Below, piece after piece: positions 54,062 through 62,153 of a stretch of DNA of 64,000 nucleotides. Source of the stretch: Thermoanaerobaculia bacterium (lineage in GTDB: Bacteria; Acidobacteriota; Thermoanaerobaculia; Multivoradales; J023). Location of the stretch: positions 1 to 64,000 of the forward strand of contig JAUIJL010000017.1 of NCBI GenBank assembly GCA_030431255.1, read 5' to 3'. Numbering within the stretch: position 1 is the stretch's first letter; the number at the start of each line of letters is the position of its first letter. Both the position numbers and the translations under genes were made by a program. Under the pieces are notes generated by a model. The model was not told where the DNA came from and did no database searches. It saw nothing but the letters and a program-made list of their open reading frames with translations.

Positions 54062-54778
54062 ATGAGCGAGCGTTTGACCGCCAAACAGATCAAGCAAGAC
54101 ATCAGGGAGGATGAGGTTCAGTCCTTTCTGATCACAGCTATCGAGCGCTTCCAGGACAATCCGATTCTCTACATCGGAGTCGTTGTCGGCATCCTGGCTC
54201 TGGGAGTCGGCATCACCGTCGTCGCCGCGATCATGGATAGCCGAGCCGAGGCCGGCCAGGAGAGCCTAGCCACGGCCATGCGCTATTTCGAAGCGCCGGT
54301 GGTCGAAGCCGACGCCAAACCCGACGATGAAACCGAGCCCAGCTTTGCCACCGAAGAAGATCGTTTGGCCAAAGTGGAGTCGGCATTGTCGGGCGTCAGC
54401 GGCTCGGCCGCGGATATCGCGGAGCTTTACGAGGCTCGTTTGGCCCTGGACGCAGGCGATACCGAAAAAGCGCGCAAGATTTGGCAAGGATTCCTCGGCT
54501 CCAACAAGAACAACGCCCTGGGAATCGCCGTTCAGCTCAACCTGATCGAGCTCGATCGAGCTGAAGGCAAGAACCGAGAAGTGGCCGATCGTCTCCAGCA
54601 GCAGCTCGACGGCACAGCCAAGACCTTGCCGGAAGACGTCATCCTCTTCCAGCTGGCCAAGACCCGCCAGGCCCTGGGAGAAGCCGAGGACGCCAAGGAC
54701 CTCTACCAGCGCATTCTCGACGACTACCCGACCTCCCCCTACGCCGCCGACGCCCGCTTGGAGACCACTTCCGGTTGA
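54062..54778 (+). CDS. YfgM-like TPR membrane protein
   Basis: 238 residues. A charged N-terminal helix (LTAKQIKQDIREDEVQSFL) precedes a single membrane span (PILYIGVVVGILALGVGITV, about residues 32-57), followed by a TPR-like periplasmic region (DIAELYEARLALDAGDTEKA, then EDAKDLYQRILDDYPTSPYA). This is the layout of the YfgM/ancillary SecYEG translocon protein family (tetratricopeptide-repeat-like PF09976). The ATG at 54062 has AGGAGACTC upstream. Not next to bamB as in Gammaproteobacteria. A strong terminator follows within 40 bases. Role in periplasmic chaperone trafficking is inferred. Confidence 0.75.
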   Translation: MSERLTAKQIKQDIREDEVQSFLITAIERFQDNPILYIGVVVGILALGVGITVVAAIMDSRAEAGQESLATAMRYFEAPVVEADAKPDDETEPSFATEEDRLAKVESALSGVSGSAADIAELYEARLALDAGDTEKARKIWQGFLGSNKNNALGIAVQLNLIELDRAEGKNREVADRLQQQLDGTAKTLPEDVILFQLAKTRQALGEAEDAKDLYQRILDDYPTSPYAADARLETTSG

Positions 54779-54813
54779 TCCTCGGCTGAATCGGTCGCCA
54801 TCAGCAGGCGAAG

Positions 54814-54843
54814 AAAAAACGCACCCGCGGGGGTGCGTTTTTT
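54814..54843. terminator. strong bidirectional intrinsic terminator
   Basis: AAAAAACGCACCC pairs with GGGTGCGTTTTTT around loop GCGG. The GC stem core is 7 base pairs, flanked by A and T tracts on both sides, so it can serve the plus-strand YfgM-like gene and the convergent minus-strand AlkZ-like gene. Confidence 0.92.
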
Positions 54844-54908
54844 GTTTTGCGAGCACGGGTCTGACGAGCTCTCTGTCTGACGGCTTTGCCGTCCGCTGGT
54901 CGGGTAGC

Positions 54909-56162
54909 TCACCGGCTGATGGATCGGATGTGCTCGCAGCGGTTGCGTTGGTGTTTTTCGGAGTCGATGCTGAAGCTCTTGCCGTGACCCAATTGCTCGA
55001 CCAGGAATCGTCCGAGGTCGTTCGCTTCCTGGTCGATGCGATCCCTAGAGTCATTGCCGACCTCGGCGAAGAGGCCGGTGACCACGCTGTCGGTGTCGGG
55101 ATCCAGCTCCCAAAATCCCACCAAACGGTGCTCGGCGATGATCGGACGCAGGGATCCGTGTCGGACGTCGCCCACGGTGCTGCCCCGTCCCCGTCCCCAC
55201 ACCGGAACCGGGATGGAAAGATGCTCGGGATCGACGAAAAACGCCGGGCCTTCGCGCAGAGCGATCAGGTTGTCTTCGAACGGCAGGAGGGCGACCGCGT
55301 CCTCGGCAGGTGGTGATTCCAGGACGCCGCGGTGCTCTGCCAAGGCGACCTGCGGGCCTTCCACACCTTCCACGGTGAGGGTGAAGGTGTCGAGCGCGTC
55401 CAGGGCCTTGGACGCGTCCTTTTGGTTGAGGCCGGACCACGCCGCGAGTCCCTTTCGGTTTCCGAAACCGGCCGCGCGAAGGTAGACCTCCGCCATATGG
55501 CGGTGAACGTCCGCGGGTTCCGCGATCAGCTCCGGCGGGGCCGCGCCCTCGGCTTTTCGCCAGAGATAGCGCTCGGTATCCAATCGTCCGTTTTCCAATA
55601 AACGGTCAATAGAGCCGCTGAATTCGAGGTGGCGAAGGGCCGGAGGCAGGGGCGAGGAGATACCGACTTTTTTGCCCGCTGCACCCAGGCTGCGCAGACA
55701 GTTTTCCGGCAATCTTTTGCGGATCGCTTGGGTGGAAAGAGGCCCTTCAGCCAGGGCTTCTAGCACAGCCGAGGCCACCACCTCGATTTCCCCCGGTCGG
55801 ATTCCCGCTTTCTCGTGCTCCCGCTCGTTTCGTCGCCGGGAGAGCAGGTCCGCCAAGCGAAGGGACAGGGCTTGGTGTCGGCGAGCGACCAAATAGATAC
55901 AACCGCGGACCGTAGGAGTCACTCGGAGGAGCTGTTGCTCGACAGCGGTGTCCATGGACTCTCGGGTCACCCCGGCGACCCGAGCCCGGGCGGCCACGTA
56001 AACGTCGACCCCGCCTAGGGTGCGAATGAAACCGGTGCGGTCGAGGACGTCGGCGAGGGGATCCTTTCCAGCCCGGTGCAAACCCTGGACGGCAATGACC
56101 GCCCGGCGGGCTTGATCGAGGGAAAGCTCGAGGTCGGGGATGGCTTCTTCCTTTGTGCTCAT
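54909..56162 (-). CDS. winged-helix protein of the AlkZ-like DNA glycosylase family
   Basis: 417 residues. The overall arrangement fits HTH_42/AlkZ-like proteins: an N-terminal ARRAVIAVQGLHR segment, a Arg-rich middle (SLRLADLLSRRRNEREH), ELIAEPADVHRHMAEVYLRA and the C-terminal ALLPFEDNLIALREGPAFFV. In active AlkZ/AlkX enzymes a Q-x-D or Q-x-Q motif supplies catalytic residues. At the matching place this protein reads TLGGVDVYVAARARV, so the first Gln is missing. It could be inactive, bind DNA only, or use other residues. The ATG lacks a strong ribosome-binding site. Terminator shared with the YfgM-like gene. Confidence 0.65.
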   Translation of the reverse strand: MSTKEEAIPDLELSLDQARRAVIAVQGLHRAGKDPLADVLDRTGFIRTLGGVDVYVAARARVAGVTRESMDTAVEQQLLRVTPTVRGCIYLVARRHQALSLRLADLLSRRRNEREHEKAGIRPGEIEVVASAVLEALAEGPLSTQAIRKRLPENCLRSLGAAGKKVGISSPLPPALRHLEFSGSIDRLLENGRLDTERYLWRKAEGAAPPELIAEPADVHRHMAEVYLRAAGFGNRKGLAAWSGLNQKDASKALDALDTFTLTVEGVEGPQVALAEHRGVLESPPAEDAVALLPFEDNLIALREGPAFFVDPEHLSIPVPVWGRGRGSTVGDVRHGSLRPIIAEHRLVGFWELDPDTDSVVTGLFAEVGNDSRDRIDQEANDLGRFLVEQLGHGKSFSIDSEKHQRNRCEHIRSISR

Positions 56163-56361
56163 AGAACCTCGTCCTGTGTTTTTCGTATCACCCTACAACT
56201 TTTCGGCTGGAGTTTTTTTGGAAACCTGGGCCTTCTCGAGGCCTATCGATTTGCTGAGATTTGTAGGTCCCCAACCGCTCGAGATGTTTGTTCGCCACGG
56301 CGGCTGAGCGGATCGATCGGGCGGGATCTATCTTTTGAGAATACCTCTTTTGGAGTCTGTC

Positions 56362-57732
56362 ATGAGCAGTGATTCACTTGGTCAGCCGTCTGAAGAGCCG
56401 GGACCCGACCCGACTACCGAGCCATCTGAAGTCCCGTCGCGCTTGGGCCCCGCGCTCGGCACCGCCCGCATTGTGGCGATAGATATCTTGCGAGGCTTGG
56501 CGGTCCTAGGCATTTTGGCGATGAATATCTACGGCTTTGCCATGCCCCTTCAGGCCTATAACAATCCCCTGGCCCACGGTGGCAGCAGTGGACCGGATCT
56601 TTGGGTTTGGTTCGTGACCCATATTATTTTCGACCAAAAATTCTTGCCCATCTTTTCCATGCTCTTCGGTGCCGGTCTGGCGCTGATGTTCGACCGGGCG
56701 GAGAGCAAGGGGCAAAAGCTGGCCGGGGTCTACTACCGACGGAGCCTCTGGTTGATGCTCTTCGGCATGGTCCACGCCTACTTCATTTGGTGGGGAGACA
56801 TCCTTTTCTTCTATGGCGGATGTGGGTTGGTGCTATTCCTATTCCGTAAGCTTCGGCCGAAGACCCTGCTGATCGTGGGAATCTGCGTTTTCTTGATGGG
56901 CGTGCCGATCAACGTGTTGTCGGGCTTCCATTTTGCTCAGATCGGTGAGCAGATCGAGCCCCTGCAAGCGAAGCAGGAAGCCGGCGAGGAGCTGACCGAG
57001 GAGGAAGGCGCCCTGTTGGAGCAGTGGGAGCAAATGCGTCCGATGGTGGCCTATACCTCGGAGGATATCCAGGAGGGCATCGAGCTCTATCGGGACAGCA
57101 GCTACGGTGAGATTTTCGTCGAGCGGGCCAAATTCGTGGCGTTCTTCCAAATCGGAGGGTTCTTTACCTTCGCCCTGTGGCGTCCCGGCGGTTTGATGTT
57201 GATCGGAATGGCGCTTCTGCGATCGGGAGTTTTTTCCGCGGCCCGTAGCCGTCAATTCTATGTGCGCCTTTTGGCTTGGGGATACGGCATCGGCCTACCG
57301 ATGGTGCTCTACAGTGCCTTCGATTTGAGCCGACACCAATGGGATGGCTTCTACTTCATGAAATACGCCATGCCTTGGAATTACATCGGCAGCGTAGGGG
57401 TGGCCTTGGGGCACGTTGCGGCCCTGATGTTGATGATCAAATCCCAAGCCTTGCCTCGACTCTTGGAGCGGCTGCAAGCCGTGGGTCGGATGGCATTCAC
57501 CAACTACCTGGCCCACTCCGTGGTGATGACCACGATTTTCTATAGCTATGGTTTGGGTCTCTATGGCGAGGTGGGTCGGCTCGGTCAGATGGGCTTTGTG
57601 GTGATGATGTGGATCGCCCAGCTGTGGTGGAGCCCAATTTGGTTGCGGCACTTCCGCTTCGGCCCCGCCGAGTGGTTGTGGCGGACCCTGACCTATTGGA
57701 AGCGTCAACCGTTCCGCCGCCAAGCGGCCTGA
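56362..57732 (+). CDS. DUF418-type integral membrane protein
   Basis: 456 residues with about 8-10 membrane helices. Family features: IDILRGLAVLGILAMNIYGF near the N terminus, LPIFSMLFGAGLALMFDRAE, and the C-terminal YLAHSVVMTTIFYSYGLGLY followed by WSPIWLRHFRFGPAEWLWRTL, typical of DUF418. A charged loop (EPLQAKQEAGEELTEEEGAL) interrupts the helices in the middle. The family, related to acyltransferase-like proteins, has no established function. The ATG at 56362 has TGGAG 7 bases upstream. The gene stands alone. Confidence 0.9.
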   Translation: MSSDSLGQPSEEPGPDPTTEPSEVPSRLGPALGTARIVAIDILRGLAVLGILAMNIYGFAMPLQAYNNPLAHGGSSGPDLWVWFVTHIIFDQKFLPIFSMLFGAGLALMFDRAESKGQKLAGVYYRRSLWLMLFGMVHAYFIWWGDILFFYGGCGLVLFLFRKLRPKTLLIVGICVFLMGVPINVLSGFHFAQIGEQIEPLQAKQEAGEELTEEEGALLEQWEQMRPMVAYTSEDIQEGIELYRDSSYGEIFVERAKFVAFFQIGGFFTFALWRPGGLMLIGMALLRSGVFSAARSRQFYVRLLAWGYGIGLPMVLYSAFDLSRHQWDGFYFMKYAMPWNYIGSVGVALGHVAALMLMIKSQALPRLLERLQAVGRMAFTNYLAHSVVMTTIFYSYGLGLYGEVGRLGQMGFVVMMWIAQLWWSPIWLRHFRFGPAEWLWRTLTYWKRQPFRRQAA

Positions 57733-57828
57733 GGGCCCGAAGCTTTTTTGGGAGCCGAAGATCTCGGAATGAGAAGGGGCTGCCTGGATCGGGCGGCGGG
57801 TGAGATTTCGGGCTAGACTCGACGGGTC

Positions 57829-58986
57829 ATGTTCATGCCCGTGGGCGATAGCCCGAACCTTCCCCAAACCCCCTGGCTCAACTACTTCCTGATCGCTCTC
57901 AACGTGGCGGTGCATCTAGCCCTGACGCCACTGGCCTTTCAGCCCGCGGATTTACAAGATCCGGCCACCCTCGAATATCTGCAGATTCTGAGTGTGGAAA
58001 TGGACGTTCCACCTCAGCAGGCCGCGACGCAAATCTCTCGTGCCGACGTCTTTCGATATCGGTGGGGATTCCGCCCGGTGGATCTAAGCTGGCTATCGGC
58101 TTTGACGGCCATGTTTTTGCACGGTGGGTGGGGGCACTTGCTGGGCAATATGCTGTTCCTGTGGATCTTCGGCGACAACATCGAGCACAAGCTCGGTCGA
58201 TTGGGTTTCGGGCTGGCGTATTTGCTCACCGGGCTGCTCGCCGCGTTCGGCGACGCCGCGTTGCGCTGGGGCTCGTCGATTCCGTCAGTGGGAGCTTCCG
58301 GGGCCATTTCCGGGGTGTTGGGGCTCTATTTCGTCTTCTTTCCCCACAATCGGGTGCGGGTATTCGTCTTCTTATTCCCTTTTTGGGTCGACATCATCGA
58401 GCTCGCCGCGAAATGGGTGCTCGGCGCCTACGTGGTGCTCAACAACGTCTTGCCCTTGCTGCTCACCGCGGGCGCCGGCGGCGTGTCTTACGGCGCTCAC
58501 CTCGGCGGATTCGTGGCGGGCTGGTTCCTGGCCCGTCGACTGACGGTAGCCCGTGCGCCGAGCTCGACCTCTTCGCGTCCAACCCTGGACGGCGGATTGC
58601 AAGCCGACTTTCAGCGTGCCCTGTGGAGCGGCCGGCTCGACGTCGCGGCGGCGCATCTTTTCAAGTTGCCCCGGTCGGTGACCGCTCGAGGATTGTCGGC
58701 CGCCGATAAAACCGCCCTCGGCGATGCTATGGCCACGGCCGGCCGACCTAGAGCTGCTTTGGCGGCGTATCAGAGAGCTCTCGCGGACCACCCGGTGGCG
58801 TCCGAACGGGCCGCGGCACATCTCGGTGCTGCACGGGTCCTCTTGAGATTTCTGGGTGAGCCGACGGCGGCCTACCAACATTTGTATTCGGCCATGGAAG
58901 AAAACCCCAGCCCCGCCGAAGCCGACGAAGCCAGGGTTTTGCTCGATGAGCTCAGGGCCCGGGCGCGCTCCGTGCCCCGTTGGTGA
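57829..58986 (+). CDS. rhomboid intramembrane serine protease with TPR-like tail
   Basis: 385 residues. Rhomboid core of six or seven membrane helices. The loop AMFLHGGWGHLLGNMLFLW gives the H..N region, GASGAISGVLGLYF contains the catalytic Ser, and YGAHLGGFVAGWF contains the catalytic His. After the last helix (about residue 240) a cytoplasmic extension of about 145 residues resembles TPR helices (GRPRAALAAYQRALADHPVA, then AAHLGAARVLLRFLGEP). Such C-terminal tails are less common and may bind substrates. The gene converges on the cluster of tiny minus-strand frames, which end 10 bases after its stop. Confidence 0.92.
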   Translation: MFMPVGDSPNLPQTPWLNYFLIALNVAVHLALTPLAFQPADLQDPATLEYLQILSVEMDVPPQQAATQISRADVFRYRWGFRPVDLSWLSALTAMFLHGGWGHLLGNMLFLWIFGDNIEHKLGRLGFGLAYLLTGLLAAFGDAALRWGSSIPSVGASGAISGVLGLYFVFFPHNRVRVFVFLFPFWVDIIELAAKWVLGAYVVLNNVLPLLLTAGAGGVSYGAHLGGFVAGWFLARRLTVARAPSSTSSRPTLDGGLQADFQRALWSGRLDVAAAHLFKLPRSVTARGLSAADKTALGDAMATAGRPRAALAAYQRALADHPVASERAAAHLGAARVLLRFLGEPTAAYQHLYSAMEENPSPAEADEARVLLDELRARARSVPRW

Positions 58987-58995
58987 GCCGGCGGC

Positions 58996-59046
58996 TCAGT
59001 CGATCCAGGGATAAAAACCGGATCGAATGTCGGTAGTGACGTTCAT
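58996..59046 (-). CDS. 16-residue peptide A of the tandem PW[IV] set
   Basis: Seventeen codons encode MNVTTDIRSGFYPWID and a TGA stop. AAAGGAAC lies 7-11 bases upstream of the ATG, a good ribosome-binding site. It is the last of four similar frames read on the minus strand and ends 10 bases from the convergent rhomboid stop. Versus the other three it carries Thr-Thr for Gln-Ser and Tyr for Phe. No family known to me. It is too short for a folded domain, so a peptide precursor, signal or toxin-like peptide are all open. Confidence 0.6.
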   Translation of the reverse strand: MNVTTDIRSGFYPWID

Positions 59047-59100
59047 TGTGGTTCCTTTCGATCGATCTTCAGACAGCTTGCTCTTGAATAGGTCGAGGCC

Positions 59101-59151
59101 TCAGTCGATCCAAGGGAAGTTTCCAGATTTCACTCGCGATTGAATATTCAT
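59101..59151 (-). CDS. 16-residue peptide B of the tandem PW[IV] set
   Basis: Encodes MNIQSRVKSGNFPWID with a TGA stop. GAGG is placed 7 bases before the ATG. Separated from peptide A by 54 bases and from peptide C by 79. Position 6 is Arg where peptide D has Asp, while G10, P13 and W14 and the final hydrophobic-acidic pair are kept. Codon choices differ from peptide A (for example CCT against CCC for Pro), which fits selection on the peptide. Confidence 0.6.
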   Translation of the reverse strand: MNIQSRVKSGNFPWID

Positions 59152-59178
59152 GTCGGCCTCTTCTGCTGTTTGGGCAGA

Positions 59179-59353
59179 CCGTTGCTGGGCGGGAGCAGGC
59201 TGCAGATGTGTGCGTCGGTCTGAGGCGAGCTCAGTTGACCCAGGGGAAGCTTCCGGCGTTTACTTTTGATTGCACGTTCATGGTGTCCTCAGTGTGATGG
59301 TTTTTCGATGTCTCGAAGTATTTTCGGTATTCCAGGCGAGCCGTTGCTGGGCG
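59179..59353 (-). repeat. conserved element between tiny-peptide frames, 2 copies
   Basis: The 13-base sequence CCGTTGCTGGGCG occurs at 59179-59191 and at 59341-59353, in the gap before peptide B and the gap before peptide C. Neighbouring bases are also similar. This indicates that peptide-plus-spacer units were duplicated together. The span given covers both copies and the peptide C frame between them. Confidence 0.6.
59231..59281 (-). CDS. 16-residue peptide C of the tandem PW[IV] set
   Basis: Encodes MNVQSKVNAGSFPWVN with a TGA stop; the conservative changes Ile to Val and Asp to Asn are at the C terminus. GAGG lies 5 bases before the ATG. The same frame is open further upstream (to about 59542), but the extra part has no similarity to the other copies, and the four-copy pattern argues for the short start. 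Confidence 0.6.
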   Translation of the reverse strand: MNVQSKVNAGSFPWVN

Positions 59354-59379
59354 AAGCGGGCCGCTGGTGGGTGCTCGAT

Positions 59380-59430
59380 TCAGTCGATCCAAGGAAAGAG
59401 ACCGGCTTTGATATCCGATTGAATGTTCAT
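59380..59430 (-). CDS. 16-residue peptide D of the tandem PW[IV] set
   Basis: Encodes MNIQSDIKAGLFPWID with a TGA stop. TGAGGA precedes the ATG by about 6 bases. It is the first of the four in transcription direction, 150 bases after the end of psuG on the same strand, so transcription could come from psuG read-through or from a promoter in the gap. I see no clear -35/-10 there, but the small symmetric GTGAG/CTCAC at 59546-59560 may mark the end of the psuG transcript. Confidence 0.6.
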   Translation of the reverse strand: MNIQSDIKAGLFPWID

Positions 59431-59579
59431 GATGGTCCTCATTTTTCGTGGTTGAGTGGAACGTTCCGGGTTTCGGGCGCCAGATCCCGGGGGTCGACCA
59501 CGAAGAACTTAACTCGGCACAGCTCGGTATGCCACGAAGCAAGTGTGAGGGTCACTCACCTAAGATTTGCGAAGCTGAG

Positions 59580-60500
59580 TCAGCGCAGGTCTTGGGAAGC
59601 AAATGCCACCGCGATCCGGGCCCCGAGCTCGGCGTTGGAAAGCACCAGGGCAATATTGGCTTGGAGGCTTTCTCCCCCGGTCAGCTCATCGATCCGCCGC
59701 AGCAAGAAAGGGGTCACGTCCTTACCGCCCAATCCCTGCTCGTCCGCCTCTGCTAAGGCTTTTTGGATCGCCCGATCGGCGACAAGCGGATCCATGGCCG
59801 CATGCTCAGGCGCTGGGTTGGCGATGACGACGCCACCCTGCAAGCCGAGCTGCCACTTCTTGTGGAGGATGTCTGCGATTTGCTCGGGAGAGTCGACCCG
59901 CTGATCGAGGGGCAAGCCGCTATCTCGAACGAAGAAGGCCGGAAGGTTCCCGGTGCCGTAGCCGAGCACAGGCACTCCGCGGGTTTCTAGGATTTCCAAG
60001 GTTTTGGGCAGGTCGAGAATGGATTTGGCTCCGGCACAAACCACGGCCACGTTGGTGCGCGCCAGCTCTTCGAGATCAGCTGAGATGTCGAAAGTGTGCT
60101 CGGCACCTCGATGGGCCCCGCCGATTCCCCCCGTGACGAAAATCCGAATACCCGCGAGATCCGCCAAGATCATGGTGGCGGCCACGGTGGTCGCGCCGTC
60201 CTTTCCTCCGGCCATGACCATGGGTAGGTCGCGCCGGCTGACCTTGAGCACGTCCGACGCCTTGCCGAGGTGCTCGAGCTGGGAATCGCTCAGGCCGATC
60301 GTCGGTCGGCCGCCGAGCACTGCCAGGGTGGCCGGAGTAGCGCCCGCTCGGCGCACGGATTCTTCCACCCGACGGGCGGTCTCCACATTGCGTGGATACG
60401 GCATGCCATGGGAGATGATGGTCGATTCGAGCGCCACCACCGCACGCCCCGCATCGAGCGCGGCGCGAATCTCGGGTCGGACATCCAGGCTTGAATGCAT
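59580..60500 (-). CDS. psuG: pseudouridine-5'-phosphate glycosidase
   Basis: 306 residues, full length. Conserved PsuG segments are present: VVALESTIISHGMPYPRN near the N terminus, MVMAGGKDGATTVAATM, IFVTGGIGGAHRGAEHTFD, VVCAGAKSILDLPKTLE, and the C-terminal GGKDVTPFLLRRIDELTGG. The enzyme cleaves pseudouridine 5'-phosphate to uracil and ribose 5-phosphate in pseudouridine catabolism. The partner kinase PsuK, which makes the substrate, is not seen nearby. It probably has its own promoter in the 48 bases upstream or is read from the Rpn-type gene. Well supported assignment. Confidence 0.95.
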   Translation of the reverse strand: MHSSLDVRPEIRAALDAGRAVVALESTIISHGMPYPRNVETARRVEESVRRAGATPATLAVLGGRPTIGLSDSQLEHLGKASDVLKVSRRDLPMVMAGGKDGATTVAATMILADLAGIRIFVTGGIGGAHRGAEHTFDISADLEELARTNVAVVCAGAKSILDLPKTLEILETRGVPVLGYGTGNLPAFFVRDSGLPLDQRVDSPEQIADILHKKWQLGLQGGVVIANPAPEHAAMDPLVADRAIQKALAEADEQGLGGKDVTPFLLRRIDELTGGESLQANIALVLSNAELGARIAVAFASQDLR

Positions 60501-60548
60501 CGATTGGGCTCCCTGCCTGTGACGGCCTGGGGATCTTAGGGGCAGGAT

Positions 60549-61625
60549 CTACTCGGAGGCGCGGAAGACATCTTCGACTGTTTCAGCGGTGAGAATGCGG
60601 GTCATCCACTTTTGGAGCTGCTCAATGCTAGCTCCCTGTAGCTTGGGCTCGACAGTCGTAGCCGAGTCCGAGCCGAATTTGGCGGCGAGGAGACTGAGGA
60701 TCGACTCTCCATATGCCTGCCAGGCTCCTTGGCGAACGCCCTGTTGGATTCCTTGTTGGATTCCTTGTTGGATCCCCTCTTGGATTCCCTGTCGGATCCC
60801 CTGTTGGATCCCCTGTTGGACGCCTTCTTCTTTCCATCGATCAGACCAGCTGTGCATATTTGTCTCCATGTAGGACTTGAATTCAAAGAGATTGCTCAGC
60901 TTTGGGACCTCAAGACCTTCGACTCGGCTCGGAAGGACGACCTTGGAAAGCCAAGCCAGCAAATCTCGACGCAGCAGCCGGTTGGTTGGGACTTTTGGTA
61001 GCGAAGCATCCAAGCACTCTACTGCTTCATCCAATTCCTCAAGCCGGGTTGCCTGCTCTGCGCGAATAATCCCAGCCACGACATTGTCGGCAGCCAAATC
61101 AGTTTGAGGCCACCGCTTTTCGTCGATCACTGCATACCGCATGGACGGGCGGTAGGGAGCGAAATCCTCGGATGCCGGCTCAATCAGCTCATGGAGCTCA
61201 ATCGGCGACGTCCAGGGACTTTCTCCATTATAAAACACAACCGGAAAAACCAACGGGAACGGCTTTCTGGCCTTTATGAAGCCTTGTCGCCGAAATCTTT
61301 GGTAGAGGAGCAGCACATAGACCGCAAGGCGCAAGGCCATGTCGTGGTCCGTGGACGACTGCAGCTCGAGGACGATCACGACCACCACGTCTCGTTGCTT
61401 CCAGCGGACCTTCCACGCTACATCCGATTGCCGCTCCTCGAACTCACCGGGTAAGTCTCCGGAGATCAGCTCGGCGGGGAGACTCTCCAGACTCGACAAA
61501 TCCAGCTCGTGAACCCACGGCTCGTCGACGAAGCCGAGCAGCAGATCCTGAACGACGCGGGCGTGACTGAAAATTAGCCTTTGGCTTCGGTCGTGCGCAT
61601 TGTGAGGTCTGTTTCCGCGGTCCAT
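60549..61625 (-). CDS. Rpn-family PD-(D/E)XK nuclease-like protein
   Basis: 358 residues. The catalytic region has SDVAWKVRW (Asp68) and VVVIVLELQSS (Glu87, Gln89), then the conserved RLAVYVLLLYQRFR, matching the RpnA/YhgA-like transposase-annotated family, now viewed as recombination-promoting nucleases. Around residue 270 is a run of 4-residue repeats (GIQQ, GIRQ, GIQE) encoded by seven 12-bp units, followed by a helical DUF4351-like tail (ESILSLLAAKFGSD). Such repeat arrays are common in the family and vary in length. Cytoplasmic, possible DNA-damaging or phage-related role. The minus-strand gene lies 48 bases before psuG. Confidence 0.85.
   Translation of the reverse strand: MDRGNRPHNAHDRSQRLIFSHARVVQDLLLGFVDEPWVHELDLSSLESLPAELISGDLPGEFEERQSDVAWKVRWKQRDVVVVIVLELQSSTDHDMALRLAVYVLLLYQRFRRQGFIKARKPFPLVFPVVFYNGESPWTSPIELHELIEPASEDFAPYRPSMRYAVIDEKRWPQTDLAADNVVAGIIRAEQATRLEELDEAVECLDASLPKVPTNRLLRRDLLAWLSKVVLPSRVEGLEVPKLSNLFEFKSYMETNMHSWSDRWKEEGVQQGIQQGIRQGIQEGIQQGIQQGIQQGVRQGAWQAYGESILSLLAAKFGSDSATTVEPKLQGASIEQLQKWMTRILTAETVEDVFRASE
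60737..60820. repeat. 12-bp in-frame tandem repeat in the Rpn gene, 7 units
   Basis: Seven consecutive 12-bp units with plus-strand consensus TYCCYTGTTGGA, encoding four-residue GIQQ-type repeats on the minus strand. Copy-number change keeps the frame but alters the length of the helical spacer before the C-terminal domain. Confidence 0.88.
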
Positions 61626-61703
61626 GCCGAGAATTTATCTCCGGAAAAGAGAAAAATCAAATACGAAAACATATCTCTATTTTCTGTGTATCCTGGCGGC
61701 AGC

Positions 61704-62153
61704 TCACCCACTCCAAATTTCCGAGTGGCCACGATTTGAGGTTCGGGGGCCGTCGTCGGGAGTGGTGACCCAGGCATGGAAGCGACGATCTTTGCGATCG
61801 CTGACGGCGCCGAGGTGCAGGGTCGGCTCCAGCCCGCAGCGGGTCCAGAGGTCGAGCAGCAGCAGGGATCGTTTGAAACAGGAACCGTAACCACGGGGTG
61901 GCAGCAGCGGTTCCAGCCGGGCGACGGTCGCCGCTAAATACCGGGGGTTTCGCAGCCATCGGAATCGGAAGGGCCGTGACTGCCGCATCTGGCGGGCGAG
62001 CTCGTCGAAGGCACGATTGCGGTGTCGAGCCAGCCGGATGGTGGCTTGAATAACGGCGGGGGTGGCGAGGGCAAAGAAAGCTGCTTGCTCGGCCAGCAGA
62101 GAGACCTTGTTGGCGAGGTGGGGCCGTTCGGCTGAGTGTGGTTTGGGAGTCAA
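61704..62153 (-). CDS. lasso-peptide B2-like cysteine protease, stand-alone
   Basis: 149 residues. The second half matches Transglut_core3/lasso peptide B2 leader peptidases: YGSCFKRSLLLLDLWTRCGL (catalytic Cys92), HLGAVSDRKDRRFHAWV (His126) and the following acidic stretch (Asp133/134). The N-terminal half is helical. B2 proteins normally work with a B1/RRE protein and an asparagine-synthase-like cyclase, none of which is visible here, so the natural partner is unclear. The nearest short peptides are the 59-kb frames, 2.3 kb away beyond two genes. Possibly a peptidase of another RiPP or signalling pathway. Nearby acyltransferase genes are on the other strand. Confidence 0.65.
   Translation of the reverse strand: MTPKPHSAERPHLANKVSLLAEQAAFFALATPAVIQATIRLARHRNRAFDELARQMRQSRPFRFRWLRNPRYLAATVARLEPLLPPRGYGSCFKRSLLLLDLWTRCGLEPTLHLGAVSDRKDRRFHAWVTTPDDGPRTSNRGHSEIWSG

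Noticed and set aside
59231-59542. A 103-codon minus-strand frame ending in peptide C
   Set aside because: Only its last 16 codons match the other three copies; the rest overlaps peptide D and the gap in another frame.
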